Source of the DNA: Sneathiella litorea
GTDB taxonomy: Bacteria > Pseudomonadota > Alphaproteobacteria > Sneathiellales > Sneathiellaceae
DNA length: 64,000 nucleotides
Direction of reading: 5' to 3'
Assembly (NCBI RefSeq): GCF_009882915.1
Contig: NZ_WTUW01000002.1
Coordinates: 196,693 to 260,692 of the forward strand
Shown: one piece after another, positions 15,913-24,261 of the stretch
Numbering within the stretch: position 1 is the stretch's first letter
Layout of the letters: each line of letters starts with the position of its first letter
The notes under the pieces: model-generated
Database searches by the model: none
The model's input: only the letters and a program-made list of their open reading frames with translations
What the model was told of the DNA's origin: nothing
Position numbers and translations under genes: made by a program

Positions 15913-17618
15913 TGCAGGACACCCTGTTCAGACGGATTGAGGCTTGCAGATTTAGGACCGCCTTCAACGAAAATCTTACGGAACATTCCGGCATCCATAT
16001 GAAACGACAGATGGCAATGGAAAGCCCACTGGCCGGGCGCATCAACCTCGGTTTCGGAATAAACGGTTGTTCCGGGCGCGACGCTAATGGTGTGCTTTGC
16101 CGGATCCCATTTACCGGCACCGACATCCAGAATGCTCCACATGCCGTGCAGATGCATGGGGTGGGTCATCATGGTTTCATTGACAAACTTAAACCGGACA
16201 CGTTCCCCATACTGAAGGACAATCGGATCTGCATCCTCGTATTTCACACCGTTGATTGACCATATATACCGTTCCATATTCCCGGTCAGGCGCAACTCAA
16301 TCTCCCGCGTAGCCTCCCGGTCCTCATAGAGTGGCTTCTGTGCTTTCAAATCCGCATAGGAAAGGAACTTGCCACCATTTGCCGCTGTGGGAACTAGACC
16401 GCTGCCATTTGCATAGAAGCTATCCTTCTCCTGCTCCATACCTTTCATGTTTGAATGATCCATTCCTTTCATGTTGGAGTGGTCCATACCCTTCATGCTC
16501 GAATGATCCATTCCTTTCATGTTGGAGTGGTCCATACCGGCCATATTGCCGTGATCCATCCCCATATCCGCCATGGTGAGAAGCGGCGCCTTTGTCATTT
16601 CCGGAATTTCTGCAACCATGCCTTCGCGCGGCGCAAGAGTTGCCCGTGCGTAAGCCGTTCTGCCCATGCTTGCCCCGAAAATCGTATATGCCTTATCGTC
16701 CATGGGTCGAACGATAACGTCATAGGTTTCGGCAACACCCAAACGAAGTTCGTCGACTGTAACGGGCTGTACATTGTTTCCGTCAGCCGCAACCACTGTC
16801 ATCTTCAATCCCGGTATGCAGACATCAAAATATGTCATGGCAGAGGAATTGACGAGACGCAGGCGGATGCGTTCTTTTGGCTCGAACAACCCGGTCCAGT
16901 TCTGCTCGGGCCCTTTGCCATTGATAAGCGGTGTGAAGCCCTGCACATCCTCAATGTCCGTCTTCATCATCCGCATGTCGCCCCACGCCATCCGGTCATC
17001 GATAGTTGCTTTCAGGCCGTTCTTGCGGACATCTGAAAAGAAATCCCCGAGAGTTTGTTGCTGGCGATTGTAATAATCCGCCGACATTTTCAAGTTCCGA
17101 AAAATTCTCTTGCCGGAGTGGGGATGGGTGTCCGTAAACTGAACAACATAATCCTTGTCGAAACGAAACGGATCTCGCTTCTCTGGCTCGATAACAATTG
17201 ATCCGTAAGCGCCATCAGGCTCCTGAAAACCGGAATGGCTATGGAACCAGTAGGTTCCGGATTGGATAATCGGAAATTTATAGGTGAAGTTCTCACCCGG
17301 CTCAATTCCGGGGAAGCTGATTTTTGGCACACCATCCATCTGGAAGGGGAGGATAAGACCGTGCCAGTGAATTGACGTCGATTCATCGAGATTATTTGTC
17401 ACATTGATCGTGACATCTTCGCCTTCCTTGAACCGGAGTACGGGTCCAGGGGATTTTCCGTTATACCCAATCCCTTCTTTTTGGAAGTCACCTGTATCTA
17501 TAATAACCCTGTCTACCGTCAAATCATAGGTTCCGGCAACACTCATACTTGGTAGAATTGCGATGCTTGCAGCTGCCATAAAGCCGATCTGCAGAGATTG
17601 CATAAATGATTTTCTCAT
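15909..17618 (-). CDS. copA: Multicopper oxidase CopA, periplasmic
   Basis: 569 residues. The signal sequence covers about 1-28 ([12 protein letters not shown], with no twin-arginine motif visible). Three cupredoxin domains follow. Copper ligands are all present: HWHG (84-87), HSHSG (126-130), HPMHLHG near 484, and [12 protein letters not shown] near 536-547. A Met/His-rich insert of five GMDH[GS][NS]M[KA] octapeptides spans about 354-393 before the last domain. Family role: oxidises Cu(I) and binds excess copper in the periplasm. It lies between the cupredoxin gene (63 bp upstream) and copB (overlapping). The N-terminus shows no RR-x-FLK Tat signal, which is unusual for CopA. Confidence 0.94.
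   Translation of the reverse strand: MRKSFMQSLQIGFMAAASIAILPSMSVAGTYDLTVDRVIIDTGDFQKEGIGYNGKSPGPVLRFKEGEDVTINVTNNLDESTSIHWHGLILPFQMDGVPKISFPGIEPGENFTYKFPIIQSGTYWFHSHSGFQEPDGAYGSIVIEPEKRDPFRFDKDYVVQFTDTHPHSGKRIFRNLKMSADYYNRQQQTLGDFFSDVRKNGLKATIDDRMAWGDMRMMKTDIEDVQGFTPLINGKGPEQNWTGLFEPKERIRLRLVNSSAMTYFDVCIPGLKMTVVAADGNNVQPVTVDELRLGVAETYDVIVRPMDDKAYTIFGASMGRTAYARATLAPREGMVAEIPEMTKAPLLTMADMGMDHGNMAGMDHSNMKGMDHSSMKGMDHSNMKGMDHSNMKGMEQEKDSFYANGSGLVPTAANGGKFLSYADLKAQKPLYEDREATREIELRLTGNMERYIWSINGVKYEDADPIVLQYGERVRFKFVNETMMTHPMHLHGMWSILDVGAGKWDPAKHTISVAPGTTVYSETEVDAPGQWAFHCHLSFHMDAGMFRKIFVEGGPKSASLNPSEQGVLQ
16441..16560 (-). repeat. 24-bp tandem repeat inside copA
   Basis: Five in-frame 24-bp units encode the octapeptide GMDH[GS][NS]M[KA]. 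The units at 16465-16488 and 16513-16536 are identical at nucleotide level, and the intervening and flanking ones differ by a few bases. The pattern therefore looks like recent duplication of a 48-bp pair. The repeat supplies ten Met and five His residues for copper binding. Confidence 0.9.
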
Positions 17619-17681
17619 TCTGCTGTTCCTTTTGATTTAGAAAAGTTGAAATGCGCGGCCGCAGAGGGCTGCGCAGAGCAT

Positions 17682-18239
17682 TTACTCAAAATGAACTTCC
17701 CCCATCATGCCGGAGGCATAATGACCGGGAACATTGCAGGCGAATTCCAATTCGGCATCGTCCGTAAACTTCCATACAATTTCCGCTGTTTCCTTGGGCT
17801 CCAACAGAACACTGTTTGGATCGTTATGTTCCATGGTTTTGCCATTTCCCATATCCATCTTCATCATGTCCCGATTGATCTTATCCACTTCCAATACACC
17901 ATGTTCTACCATCATCATCATTTCTTCCTGATGTGCGGCATGCATGGCGGCTGTCCCGATATTGAATTCATGAACGAATTCCCCGGTATTGATGATCTTG
18001 AAACGAACCGTTTCCCCTTTCTTGATGGAAATCTCTTCCGGTTCGTAAAAATTATCTCCCATCTTGATCTCGATGGTTCGAGTGACGTCTGCCGCGTTAC
18101 CAGAGATACCAATTACCGATTTCTCGCCGTGACTCCCGTGATGATTCCCCGCTGCAAATGCAATCGCTGAGCTTAGTGCCAAGACGGCAGTGAGAGTTGC
18201 TCCGGCAACACCGGATAAAAAAGTACGCTTAATCTTCAT
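17682..18239 (-). CDS. Periplasmic cupredoxin
   Basis: 185 residues from the ATG at 18239 (AGGAAC upstream). An upstream start at 18266 would precede the signal and is not favoured. The signal peptide is about 1-29 (LALSSAIAFA). A His-rich stretch (NHHGSHG) follows, then a plastocyanin/azurin-like fold with type-1 copper ligands H90 (EFVHEF), C168, H173 (CNVPGH) and M178 (YASGM). A long Met/His loop at 98-138 (HQEEMMMM, DMMKMDMGNG) is inserted in the fold. It is probably an electron carrier or copper chaperone for CopA, 63 bp downstream. Confidence 0.92.
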   Translation of the reverse strand: MKIKRTFLSGVAGATLTAVLALSSAIAFAAGNHHGSHGEKSVIGISGNAADVTRTIEIKMGDNFYEPEEISIKKGETVRFKIINTGEFVHEFNIGTAAMHAAHQEEMMMMVEHGVLEVDKINRDMMKMDMGNGKTMEHNDPNSVLLEPKETAEIVWKFTDDAELEFACNVPGHYASGMMGEVHFE

Positions 18240-18395
18240 GTTTTCAGTTCCTATTCCAGTCTCCATCTAATGCAGACCTCACTTCGGTCAGGCAGGGAGA
18301 CAGATACAAATTTCAATAGTCGAAGTTTGAGAAAGGCGCATAACCCCATTGACAGCACAATCATGGCTGTCTTGAGATATGGCCTAAAAGAGGAA

Positions 18396-18704
18396 CTAAA
18401 TCTTTGGTGGGTGCTCGGGCGGCGCAGAAGCGAGGGAAAGTACTTGCACGGCAATGACGTCAAACGGCGTTTTCGTTCCGAATGTCGTTGTTGTTACGTG
18501 AAAATTTGCGGGCAAACCAATCGCACAAGAGACCATGCCACATTTTTCGATATGATTATGCCGGTCAGTTTCATGACTTTTTGACAGATCACCCGTCGCT
18601 GAAACCATAAAATGAGAAGGGCTTTCATTAGCCTCATGACTTTCGGCAGAAGGTATTATCGCAAAAACATTAAGCGCAATAGCAAGAGCAACGAAAATGC
18701 TCAT
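18396..18704 (-). CDS. Small secreted His/Cys protein of the copper cluster
   Basis: 102 residues from the ATG at 18704, which has an AGGAAAAG site. A longer TTG start at 18746 is less likely. The signal peptide is about 1-21 (ALNVFAIIPSAES). The mature part has DRHNHIEKCGMVSCAIGLP with a Cys-x4-Cys pair and several His, and ends in APPEHPPK. This layout resembles small periplasmic proteins that precede copper genes in other proteobacteria (DUF2946-like), but I cannot confirm the family. It is first in the minus-strand copper unit, 156 bp upstream of the cupredoxin gene. It may bind copper. Confidence 0.6.
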   Translation of the reverse strand: MSIFVALAIALNVFAIIPSAESHEANESPSHFMVSATGDLSKSHETDRHNHIEKCGMVSCAIGLPANFHVTTTTFGTKTPFDVIAVQVLSLASAPPEHPPKI

Positions 18705-18780
18705 ACTTTTCCTACGCCAGTTCAGTGTTTTCCGATTTTCTGCCAACTACTTCTCTCAGAAAGTAAATATCTCCTGAACT

Positions 18781-18809
18781 TATGTATACTCTGACAGATA
18801 TCATTTCAA
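18781..18809 (-). promoter_or_regulatory. Candidate sigma-70 promoter of the minus-strand copper unit
   Basis: Reading the minus strand, TTGAAA (18804-18809), a 17-bp spacer and TACATA (18781-18786) lie about 75 bp upstream of the small secreted protein ATG at 18704. The spacing is normal for sigma-70, not 19 bp, so CueR-type control of this unit is not evident from sequence. Confidence 0.35.
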
Positions 18810-18917
18810 CAACCATTCAGGAAACGTGTTTATTGTACAATTGGGGGACTGAACGGGGGACCGCTAGAACAACATAACGTTTAAGTATATATTTTTACTG
18901 TAATTTTTAAAGTAAAG

Positions 18918-18931
18918 TGGCGGAGGGTCGG
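18918..18931 (+). repeat. 14-bp direct repeat, tRNA-proximal copy
   Basis: TGGCGGAGGGTCGG, the last 14 nt of tRNA-Ser including CCA, is identical to 8019-8032 in the same orientation. It forms the right border of the proposed 10.9-kb island. Confidence 0.5.
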
Positions 18932-19007
18932 GGATTCGAACCCCGGAAGGGCTTGCACCCTTGCTGGTTTTCAAGACCAGTGCATTCAACCGCTCTGCCA
19001 ACCCTCC
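18918..19007 (-). tRNA. tRNA-Ser (UGA anticodon)
   Basis: A 90-nt class II tRNA. The acceptor GGAGGGT pairs with ACCCTCC, and the encoded CCA end is at 18918-18920. The D arm, the anticodon stem CTGGT/ACCAG with loop CTTGAAA, a long variable arm (AAGGGTGCAAGCCCTT) and the T arm CGGGGTTCGAATCCCCG are all readable. The anticodon TGA (18971-18973 on the other strand) makes it serine-accepting and UCA-reading. Its 3' end faces the accessory region and is duplicated at 8019-8032. Confidence 0.97.
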
Positions 19008-19199
19008 GTATCGCATTTCCGGCACAGCGTTGATATAAGAACGCTCGCGGTTGCGGATAGTCCTGATCGTTTAAAGTTCCCGCCCGGAGCTGTCAATATA
19101 TTTGATTTTAAAAATCACTTTTCCTTCCGCTCTACCTGAAACCGTTGCGAACCCTTGGAACTTGTGGCAAAAAGGAGGGATTAGTAAATCGGAGTTCCA

Positions 19200-20186
19200 A
19201 TGGCAAAGAAATCAGCGCGTAATATTATTTTCTCTTTGGCTGGCATGTTCGTAATTGCTTTTTCTACGCCAAGCTTTGCCGCGAAAGAACCGTTCGATCA
19301 GTGGCTGTCCAAGTTGAAGACAGAGGCGCAGGAGAATGGCATCAGCCAGCCAACAATCGACAGCGCGTTTGCCAACGTCAAATTGATCGAAAGAGTGGTC
19401 AAGCTGGACCGAAAGCAGCCCGAAGTTGTCCAAACCTTCCAGGAATACATGGCGCAACGCCTGCCGAAATCCCTCGTCGACTCCGGCAAGGCCATGCTCA
19501 ACCAGAATCGCGCCATTCTCGAAGAAGTCGGTCTCAAATACGGGGTACAGCCACGCTTTATTGTGGCGCTTTGGGGGGTTGAAACCCGGTATGGCAATTA
19601 TACCGGCGGGTTCAGCGTTATTGACGCCCTGACCACACTTGCCTATGACAATCGCCGCGCGGCCTATTTCAGAAAAGAATTGCTGATTGCACTCCAAATC
19701 CTGGATGAAAACCACATTGCACTTGCCGATATGAAGGGTTCCTGGGCTGGGGCAATGGGCCAGTCGCAATTCATGCCGTCCAGTTTTATCAATTTTGCGG
19801 TTGATTATGATGAGGATGGCCGACGCGACATATGGACGACGAAAGCCGATGTTTTCGCCTCTGCCGCCAATTATCTTTCGAAATCCGGCTGGAAATATGA
19901 TCAGACCTGGGGCAGGGAGGTCCGCCTTCCGAAGAATTTCGATACCTCGCTGGTAGACTTAAAGGTTGCCAAGCCGATGCGGGAATGGGAGGCCCTTGGC
20001 GTGACCAAGACAGACGGAAGCCCGCTGCCTTCACGTCAGCTTGTCGGGTCACTGGTTCAGCCTAAAGGCGGGAACGGGCAGACTTTCCTCGTTTATGAAA
20101 ATTACCGGACAATTCTGAAATGGAACCGGTCAACCTATTTCGCAATGTCCGTCGGTCTTCTCGCCGACCTAATCGGAGACGGATAA
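19200..20186 (+). CDS. mltB: Lytic murein transglycosylase (MltB family)
   Basis: 328 residues. The signal peptide is residues 1-28 with no lipobox, so it is probably soluble in the periplasm. The SLT-type domain has the catalytic Glu128 in LWGVETRYGNYTGGF, followed by GSWAGAMGQSQFMPSSF near 179-195 and the DYDEDGRRDIW loop, all typical of MltB. It cleaves the MurNAc-GlcNAc bond to 1,6-anhydro-MurNAc. It is 38 bp upstream of rlpA. The mltB-rlpA-dacC group points to septal and sidewall peptidoglycan remodelling. Confidence 0.94.
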   Translation: MAKKSARNIIFSLAGMFVIAFSTPSFAAKEPFDQWLSKLKTEAQENGISQPTIDSAFANVKLIERVVKLDRKQPEVVQTFQEYMAQRLPKSLVDSGKAMLNQNRAILEEVGLKYGVQPRFIVALWGVETRYGNYTGGFSVIDALTTLAYDNRRAAYFRKELLIALQILDENHIALADMKGSWAGAMGQSQFMPSSFINFAVDYDEDGRRDIWTTKADVFASAANYLSKSGWKYDQTWGREVRLPKNFDTSLVDLKVAKPMREWEALGVTKTDGSPLPSRQLVGSLVQPKGGNGQTFLVYENYRTILKWNRSTYFAMSVGLLADLIGDG

Positions 20187-20224
20187 ATGTTGATTAAGCG
20201 TAGCGTAGTAAAGGCGAAGGCGAC

Positions 20225-21226
20225 ATGAAGAAAACATTCTCACGTTCCGGACTATTGTCTCTCCTCGCGGCGACAATCCTGCTTGCGGGCTGCTCGGAAA
20301 TTAACCTGATCAGCTACGGGGCGAAGAAGTATCACGCGACCAATGACAAGGATAGCGCAACCGTCGACGAAAACGGGATCGATCGCGGCATGCCAAAGCT
20401 CGGTAAACCCTATGAAATCGCCGGCATATGGTACTATCCAAAAGTAGATAATGCATATGATGAGACAGGGATTGCCTCCTGGTATGGGGAGCCTTTTCAT
20501 GGACGCAAAACTGCCAATGGCGCTGTCTACGACATGCATAAACTTACGGCCGCCCATAAAACATTGCCGCTGCCGACTGATGTGCGAGTAACGAACCTTG
20601 AAAATGGTCGCTCCATCATAGTAACAGTCAATGACCGTGGGCCTTTCGCTCATTCGCGCATTATTGATATGTCCTACAAGGGAGCGCAGCTTCTTGGCAT
20701 GGTGGAGAAAGGTACTGCGAAAGTTCGAGTTCAGGTCATCGGCAGTGGAGAAAATGCCGATCGATCCATCATTGCGAAGCCGGAAACACCAGTGAACGAG
20801 ATGAATAATGTTGCCGCCGCACCGCAGGCCAAGGTGGTTTCCAATACGCTCGCCCCTCCGCCAAATATCAAATCGGCGCCATTACAGAAGATCGAAACAT
20901 TACCGGCGCCAGCTGAGACAGCGACCGGAACACAGGTTGCATCGACATCCGCCTACAGTGCACCGTCTCCTGTTGTCAGTGTTTCCCAGATAAAGGATAG
21001 CGCGATTTTTATACAGGCTGGCGCGTTTATCGATTATAACAACGCCAATATTTTAAGCGCGCAGCTTTCGACCATGGGACCGACAAAAGTAAGTCAGGTT
21101 CTGGTAAATGGTCAGGATTTTTACCGGGTACGCGTGGGGCCCGTTCAGGATATAGCCAAGGCGGATCAACTGCTGGAAAACCTGATAGACACCGGCCATA
21201 CGGATGCGCGTATAATTATCGAGTAA
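20225..21226 (+). CDS. rlpA: Septal ring lytic transglycosylase RlpA
   Basis: 333-residue lipoprotein. The lipobox LLAGC ends at Cys22. The double-psi beta-barrel domain (about 80-170) has GIASWYGEPFHGRKTANG and VTVNDRGPFAHSRIIDMS, containing the catalytic Glu-Asp pair region of RlpA. A Pro/Ala-rich linker (190-250) leads to a C-terminal SPOR domain (about 258-333, IFIQAGAFIDYNNAN) that binds denuded glycan at the division septum. It is transcribed with mltB and dacC. Confidence 0.95.
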   Translation: MKKTFSRSGLLSLLAATILLAGCSEINLISYGAKKYHATNDKDSATVDENGIDRGMPKLGKPYEIAGIWYYPKVDNAYDETGIASWYGEPFHGRKTANGAVYDMHKLTAAHKTLPLPTDVRVTNLENGRSIIVTVNDRGPFAHSRIIDMSYKGAQLLGMVEKGTAKVRVQVIGSGENADRSIIAKPETPVNEMNNVAAAPQAKVVSNTLAPPPNIKSAPLQKIETLPAPAETATGTQVASTSAYSAPSPVVSVSQIKDSAIFIQAGAFIDYNNANILSAQLSTMGPTKVSQVLVNGQDFYRVRVGPVQDIAKADQLLENLIDTGHTDARIIIE

Positions 21227-21330
21227 GCGGCCATAAACTGGCCAAATTGCAGCCTTAGGGAATAAGCTGTATTTTGGCAGGACACCGCCGACATAAGACA
21301 AAATAGAGTTAAACTGAAAGCTTTAGTGCC

Positions 21331-22485
21331 ATGAATAACAAGACTTCCCCCACAGGTCTTTTCTCCGCCATTTGCCTCGGCCTGGCAATTTTTGCAGGTA
21401 GCGCATCAGCTCAAAGTATCGAGACACCGGCGCGGGAAGCCTTTGTTTTTGACATGAATACAGGGACCGTGCTTCTCGAAAAAAATGCGGATGATCTGAT
21501 GCCCCCGGCATCAATGAGCAAGCTGATGACGGTAACTATGTTGTTTGAGCGGTTAAAGGAAGGCTCCCTGAAGCTGGAAGACACATTGCCGGTCAGCGAG
21601 AAAGCCTGGAAAAAAGGCGGTTCAAAAATGTTTGTCGAGGTGGATACCCGCGTCAGCGTCCATGACCTTCTCCGCGGCATTATTATTCAGTCAGGGAATG
21701 ACGCCTGTATTGTGGTTGCAGAGGGGCTCGGTGGATCCGAAGAAGGCTTTGCTGAAGCCATGACGTCCCGGGCGCGGGAACTCGGTCTTGAAAAAAGCAC
21801 TTTCAGAAATTCAACAGGGTGGCCGGACCCGAACCATAAAATGACTGCTCGCGAACTTGGAATGCTGGCAAAGCATATCATTCAGGATTTTCCAGAATAT
21901 TATCCCATTTTTGCTGAAAAGGATTTCACATACAGCGATATCAAGCAAGGCAACCGAAATCCGCTTCTATACAAGAATAACGGCGCGGACGGCCTTAAGA
22001 CCGGCCATACCGAAGAATCCGGTTATGGACTGGTCGGCTCTTCAGAAAGGGACGGGCGGCGCATCATTCTGGTGGTTAATGGTCTCGACAATGCGAAAGC
22101 GCGTAGTCGCGAATCTGAACGGCTGATGGAATGGGCTTTTCGCGAATTCAATAATTATGCCCTCTTCAAGGCCGGCGATATTGTCGATAATGCGCGGGTC
22201 TGGCTTGGAAACAAGGATACTGTTCCGCTTTCCGTGGAATCCGATCTGACGGTTACCCTTAATCGCGCGGCACGCAAATCAATGACGGTGAAGGTCGTCT
22301 ATAACGAGCCGATCCCCGCGCCAATTATCAAGGGAACACCGGTTGCCCAGTTGGTCGTGGAAGGTCCCGAAATAGAGACGGTAACGGTCCCCTTGGTCGC
22401 GATGGAAGATATAACCCGGCCCGGCCCCCTCAAACGTCTGACATCGGCAGTTGAATACCTTGTCTTCGGCCCGTCTTCAAACTAA
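21331..22485 (+). CDS. dacC: D-alanyl-D-alanine carboxypeptidase
   Basis: 384 residues, a class C penicillin-binding protein of the S11 family. The signal peptide is 1-27. The catalytic motif is S61-M-S-K64, followed by SGN near 121 and KTG near 223 (GLKTGHTEESGYGLV). A C-terminal beta domain (about 280-365) ends in a short amphipathic tail for membrane association. It removes the terminal D-Ala from peptidoglycan pentapeptides in the periplasm. 15 bp separate it from tmk, so it heads or continues an operon that goes on to replication genes. Confidence 0.94.
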   Translation: MNNKTSPTGLFSAICLGLAIFAGSASAQSIETPAREAFVFDMNTGTVLLEKNADDLMPPASMSKLMTVTMLFERLKEGSLKLEDTLPVSEKAWKKGGSKMFVEVDTRVSVHDLLRGIIIQSGNDACIVVAEGLGGSEEGFAEAMTSRARELGLEKSTFRNSTGWPDPNHKMTARELGMLAKHIIQDFPEYYPIFAEKDFTYSDIKQGNRNPLLYKNNGADGLKTGHTEESGYGLVGSSERDGRRIILVVNGLDNAKARSRESERLMEWAFREFNNYALFKAGDIVDNARVWLGNKDTVPLSVESDLTVTLNRAARKSMTVKVVYNEPIPAPIIKGTPVAQLVVEGPEIETVTVPLVAMEDITRPGPLKRLTSAVEYLVFGPSSN

Positions 22486-22500
22486 GCCGCAAGAACTCGA

Positions 22501-23142
22501 ATGCAGACGAAAAAACGCCGCGGAAAATTCATTACACTAGAAGGCGGGGACGGAAGCGGTAAGTCCACCCAAAGCCGTCTTCTTGCTGACTTTCTTGACG
22601 AAAGCGCCATCGACTGCCTGCTGACACGAGAGCCGGGAGGCGCTCCGGGTGCAGATGAAATCCGTGAGCTTATCCTGACAGGTGAGCCGGATCGCTGGGA
22701 TGCTGTTGGCGAGACTTTGCTATTTTATGCGGCTCGCCGTAATCATCTACGGCTTACCATCTGGCCGGCCCTCGATGAAGGTCGGTGGGTTATCTCCGAC
22801 CGTTTCTCGGATTCCACCATGGCGTACCAGGGATACGGCAATCATTTAGGTGAAGAAGCTGTTCGGAAAATTCATGATTTCTCGGTCGGAGATTTTGCAC
22901 CTGACCTCACGTTTATTTTCGACCTGCCGGCGGAGGAGGGGCTTCAACGCACAATGGGACGGACACATAACGAAGACCGTTTCGAGAAAATGGATCTCGA
23001 TTTTCATGAAAGACTTCGGGATGGTTTTCTTGAAATAGCACGACATAACCCAGATCGATGTGTTCTGATCGATGCAATGCAATCTGTCGACACCATCCAG
23101 CAAGAGATGCGCGCGATTTTGAAAACGCGCCTGATACCGTGA
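22501..23142 (+). CDS. tmk: Thymidylate kinase
   Basis: 213 residues. P-loop EGGDGSGKST (about 14-23), the DR(Y/F) motif in ISDRFSDSTMAYQGYG near 99-114, and the LID region TMGRTHNEDRFEKMD near 150-164. It phosphorylates dTMP to dTDP for DNA synthesis. The stop codon overlaps the GTG start of holB (GTGA), giving coupled expression of dTTP supply and the clamp-loader subunit. Confidence 0.96.
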   Translation: MQTKKRRGKFITLEGGDGSGKSTQSRLLADFLDESAIDCLLTREPGGAPGADEIRELILTGEPDRWDAVGETLLFYAARRNHLRLTIWPALDEGRWVISDRFSDSTMAYQGYGNHLGEEAVRKIHDFSVGDFAPDLTFIFDLPAEEGLQRTMGRTHNEDRFEKMDLDFHERLRDGFLEIARHNPDRCVLIDAMQSVDTIQQEMRAILKTRLIP

Positions 23143-24239
23143 CGGACCTTCCCATATCTGACAAATTAGACGGATATCCCCATCCGCAAGACACGCAACG
23201 CCTTTTTGGACATGAAGCTGCAGAAAAGCTGTTTCTTGATAACTTTCTAAGCGGTCGTTTCCACCACGCCTGGCTGATCACCGGGGCAAGAGGCGTTGGT
23301 AAGGCGACCTTTGCCTATCGTGCGGCAAAGTTCCTCCTGAGCCAGCTATCAAGTGGAGGAGGGGGGCTGTTTGGGCCACCAGAAAGCTTTGATGTACCAG
23401 AAGACGACCCGGCCCTTTCCCTTATTCATGCGGGATCGCATCCTGGCCTCGCGGTTCTCCGGCGGCAATATGATACCAAGAAGAAGAAATTCTATACCGT
23501 TATCCGTATTGATGAAGTGCGCGCACTAAGCCCCTTTTTCCAACTAACTGCATCGGAAGGAAGTTGGCGGATTGTTATCATTGATCCCGTAGATGAAATG
23601 AATGCGAGCGCCGCCAATGCAATACTGAAAATACTGGAGGAACCCCCAAAGAAAACCCTGTTTCTCCTCGTTTCCCATACACCTGCCGGTTTGCTGCCGA
23701 CCATTCGCTCTCGCTGTCGCCAGTTGGCGTTACGCCCGCTGGATGACACAAATATGCGAGCAGTTTTGGCACCGCACAGTGAAAACCTGTCCTCAGATCA
23801 GCTCGATATGCTGCTCACCCTCGCCGAAGGAAGTCCGGGAAAGGCCTTCAGGTTGCTAGAGGCAGGGGGGCTTGATATTTTTACAGCCCTTCTCGATATC
23901 TTTAAGGGATATCCCCGCCTTGACGCGGAAAAGCTTCATGCACTCGCGGACAAGAGCGGGCTGAAAGACGGCGAAACACGATACCGGAGTGTCTGTGAGA
24001 TATATCCCTGGTGGCTTACGCGGCTGGTTCGGGCCGCCAGTGAGGAATTTGCCAGTAATAACCTTGTTCCTGGCGAAGCGGAAATCATGAAACAAATGAT
24101 CTCGCACCATTCACCATCGGCGTGGGTAGAGCTTTGGGAAAAGGGGAATGACTTGATTAAAAGAGCGGATTCCATCAATCTTGACCGTAAACAGGTTGTG
24201 CTCAACCTGTTTTTGAATGTAGAACGCATGGGCAGATAA
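23139..24239 (+). CDS. holB: DNA polymerase III subunit delta'
   Basis: 366 residues from the GTG at 23139, which overlaps the tmk stop. The frame is open further upstream inside tmk, but that part is a shadow. It is an AAA+ clamp-loader subunit with GHEAAEKLFLDNFLSGRFHHAWLITGARGVGKATFAYRAA at the N-terminus (the latter a P-loop-like GARGVGKA) and LKILEEPPKKTLFLLVS near 172-188, the sensor region diagnostic of HolB. The delta' zinc-binding cysteines are not evident. It helps load the beta clamp on DNA. Confidence 0.94.
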   Translation: MTDLPISDKLDGYPHPQDTQRLFGHEAAEKLFLDNFLSGRFHHAWLITGARGVGKATFAYRAAKFLLSQLSSGGGGLFGPPESFDVPEDDPALSLIHAGSHPGLAVLRRQYDTKKKKFYTVIRIDEVRALSPFFQLTASEGSWRIVIIDPVDEMNASAANAILKILEEPPKKTLFLLVSHTPAGLLPTIRSRCRQLALRPLDDTNMRAVLAPHSENLSSDQLDMLLTLAEGSPGKAFRLLEAGGLDIFTALLDIFKGYPRLDAEKLHALADKSGLKDGETRYRSVCEIYPWWLTRLVRAASEEFASNNLVPGEAEIMKQMISHHSPSAWVELWEKGNDLIKRADSINLDRKQVVLNLFLNVERMGR

Positions 24240-24261
24240 AACACAAATATTACGGACAGTT

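Noticed and set aside
8117-18704. Search for an integrase, toxin-antitoxin pair or phage-defence genes in the proposed island
   Set aside because: None recognised. The small genes at 8117-9720 resemble lipoproteins, not a toxin pair, so no defence system is claimed.
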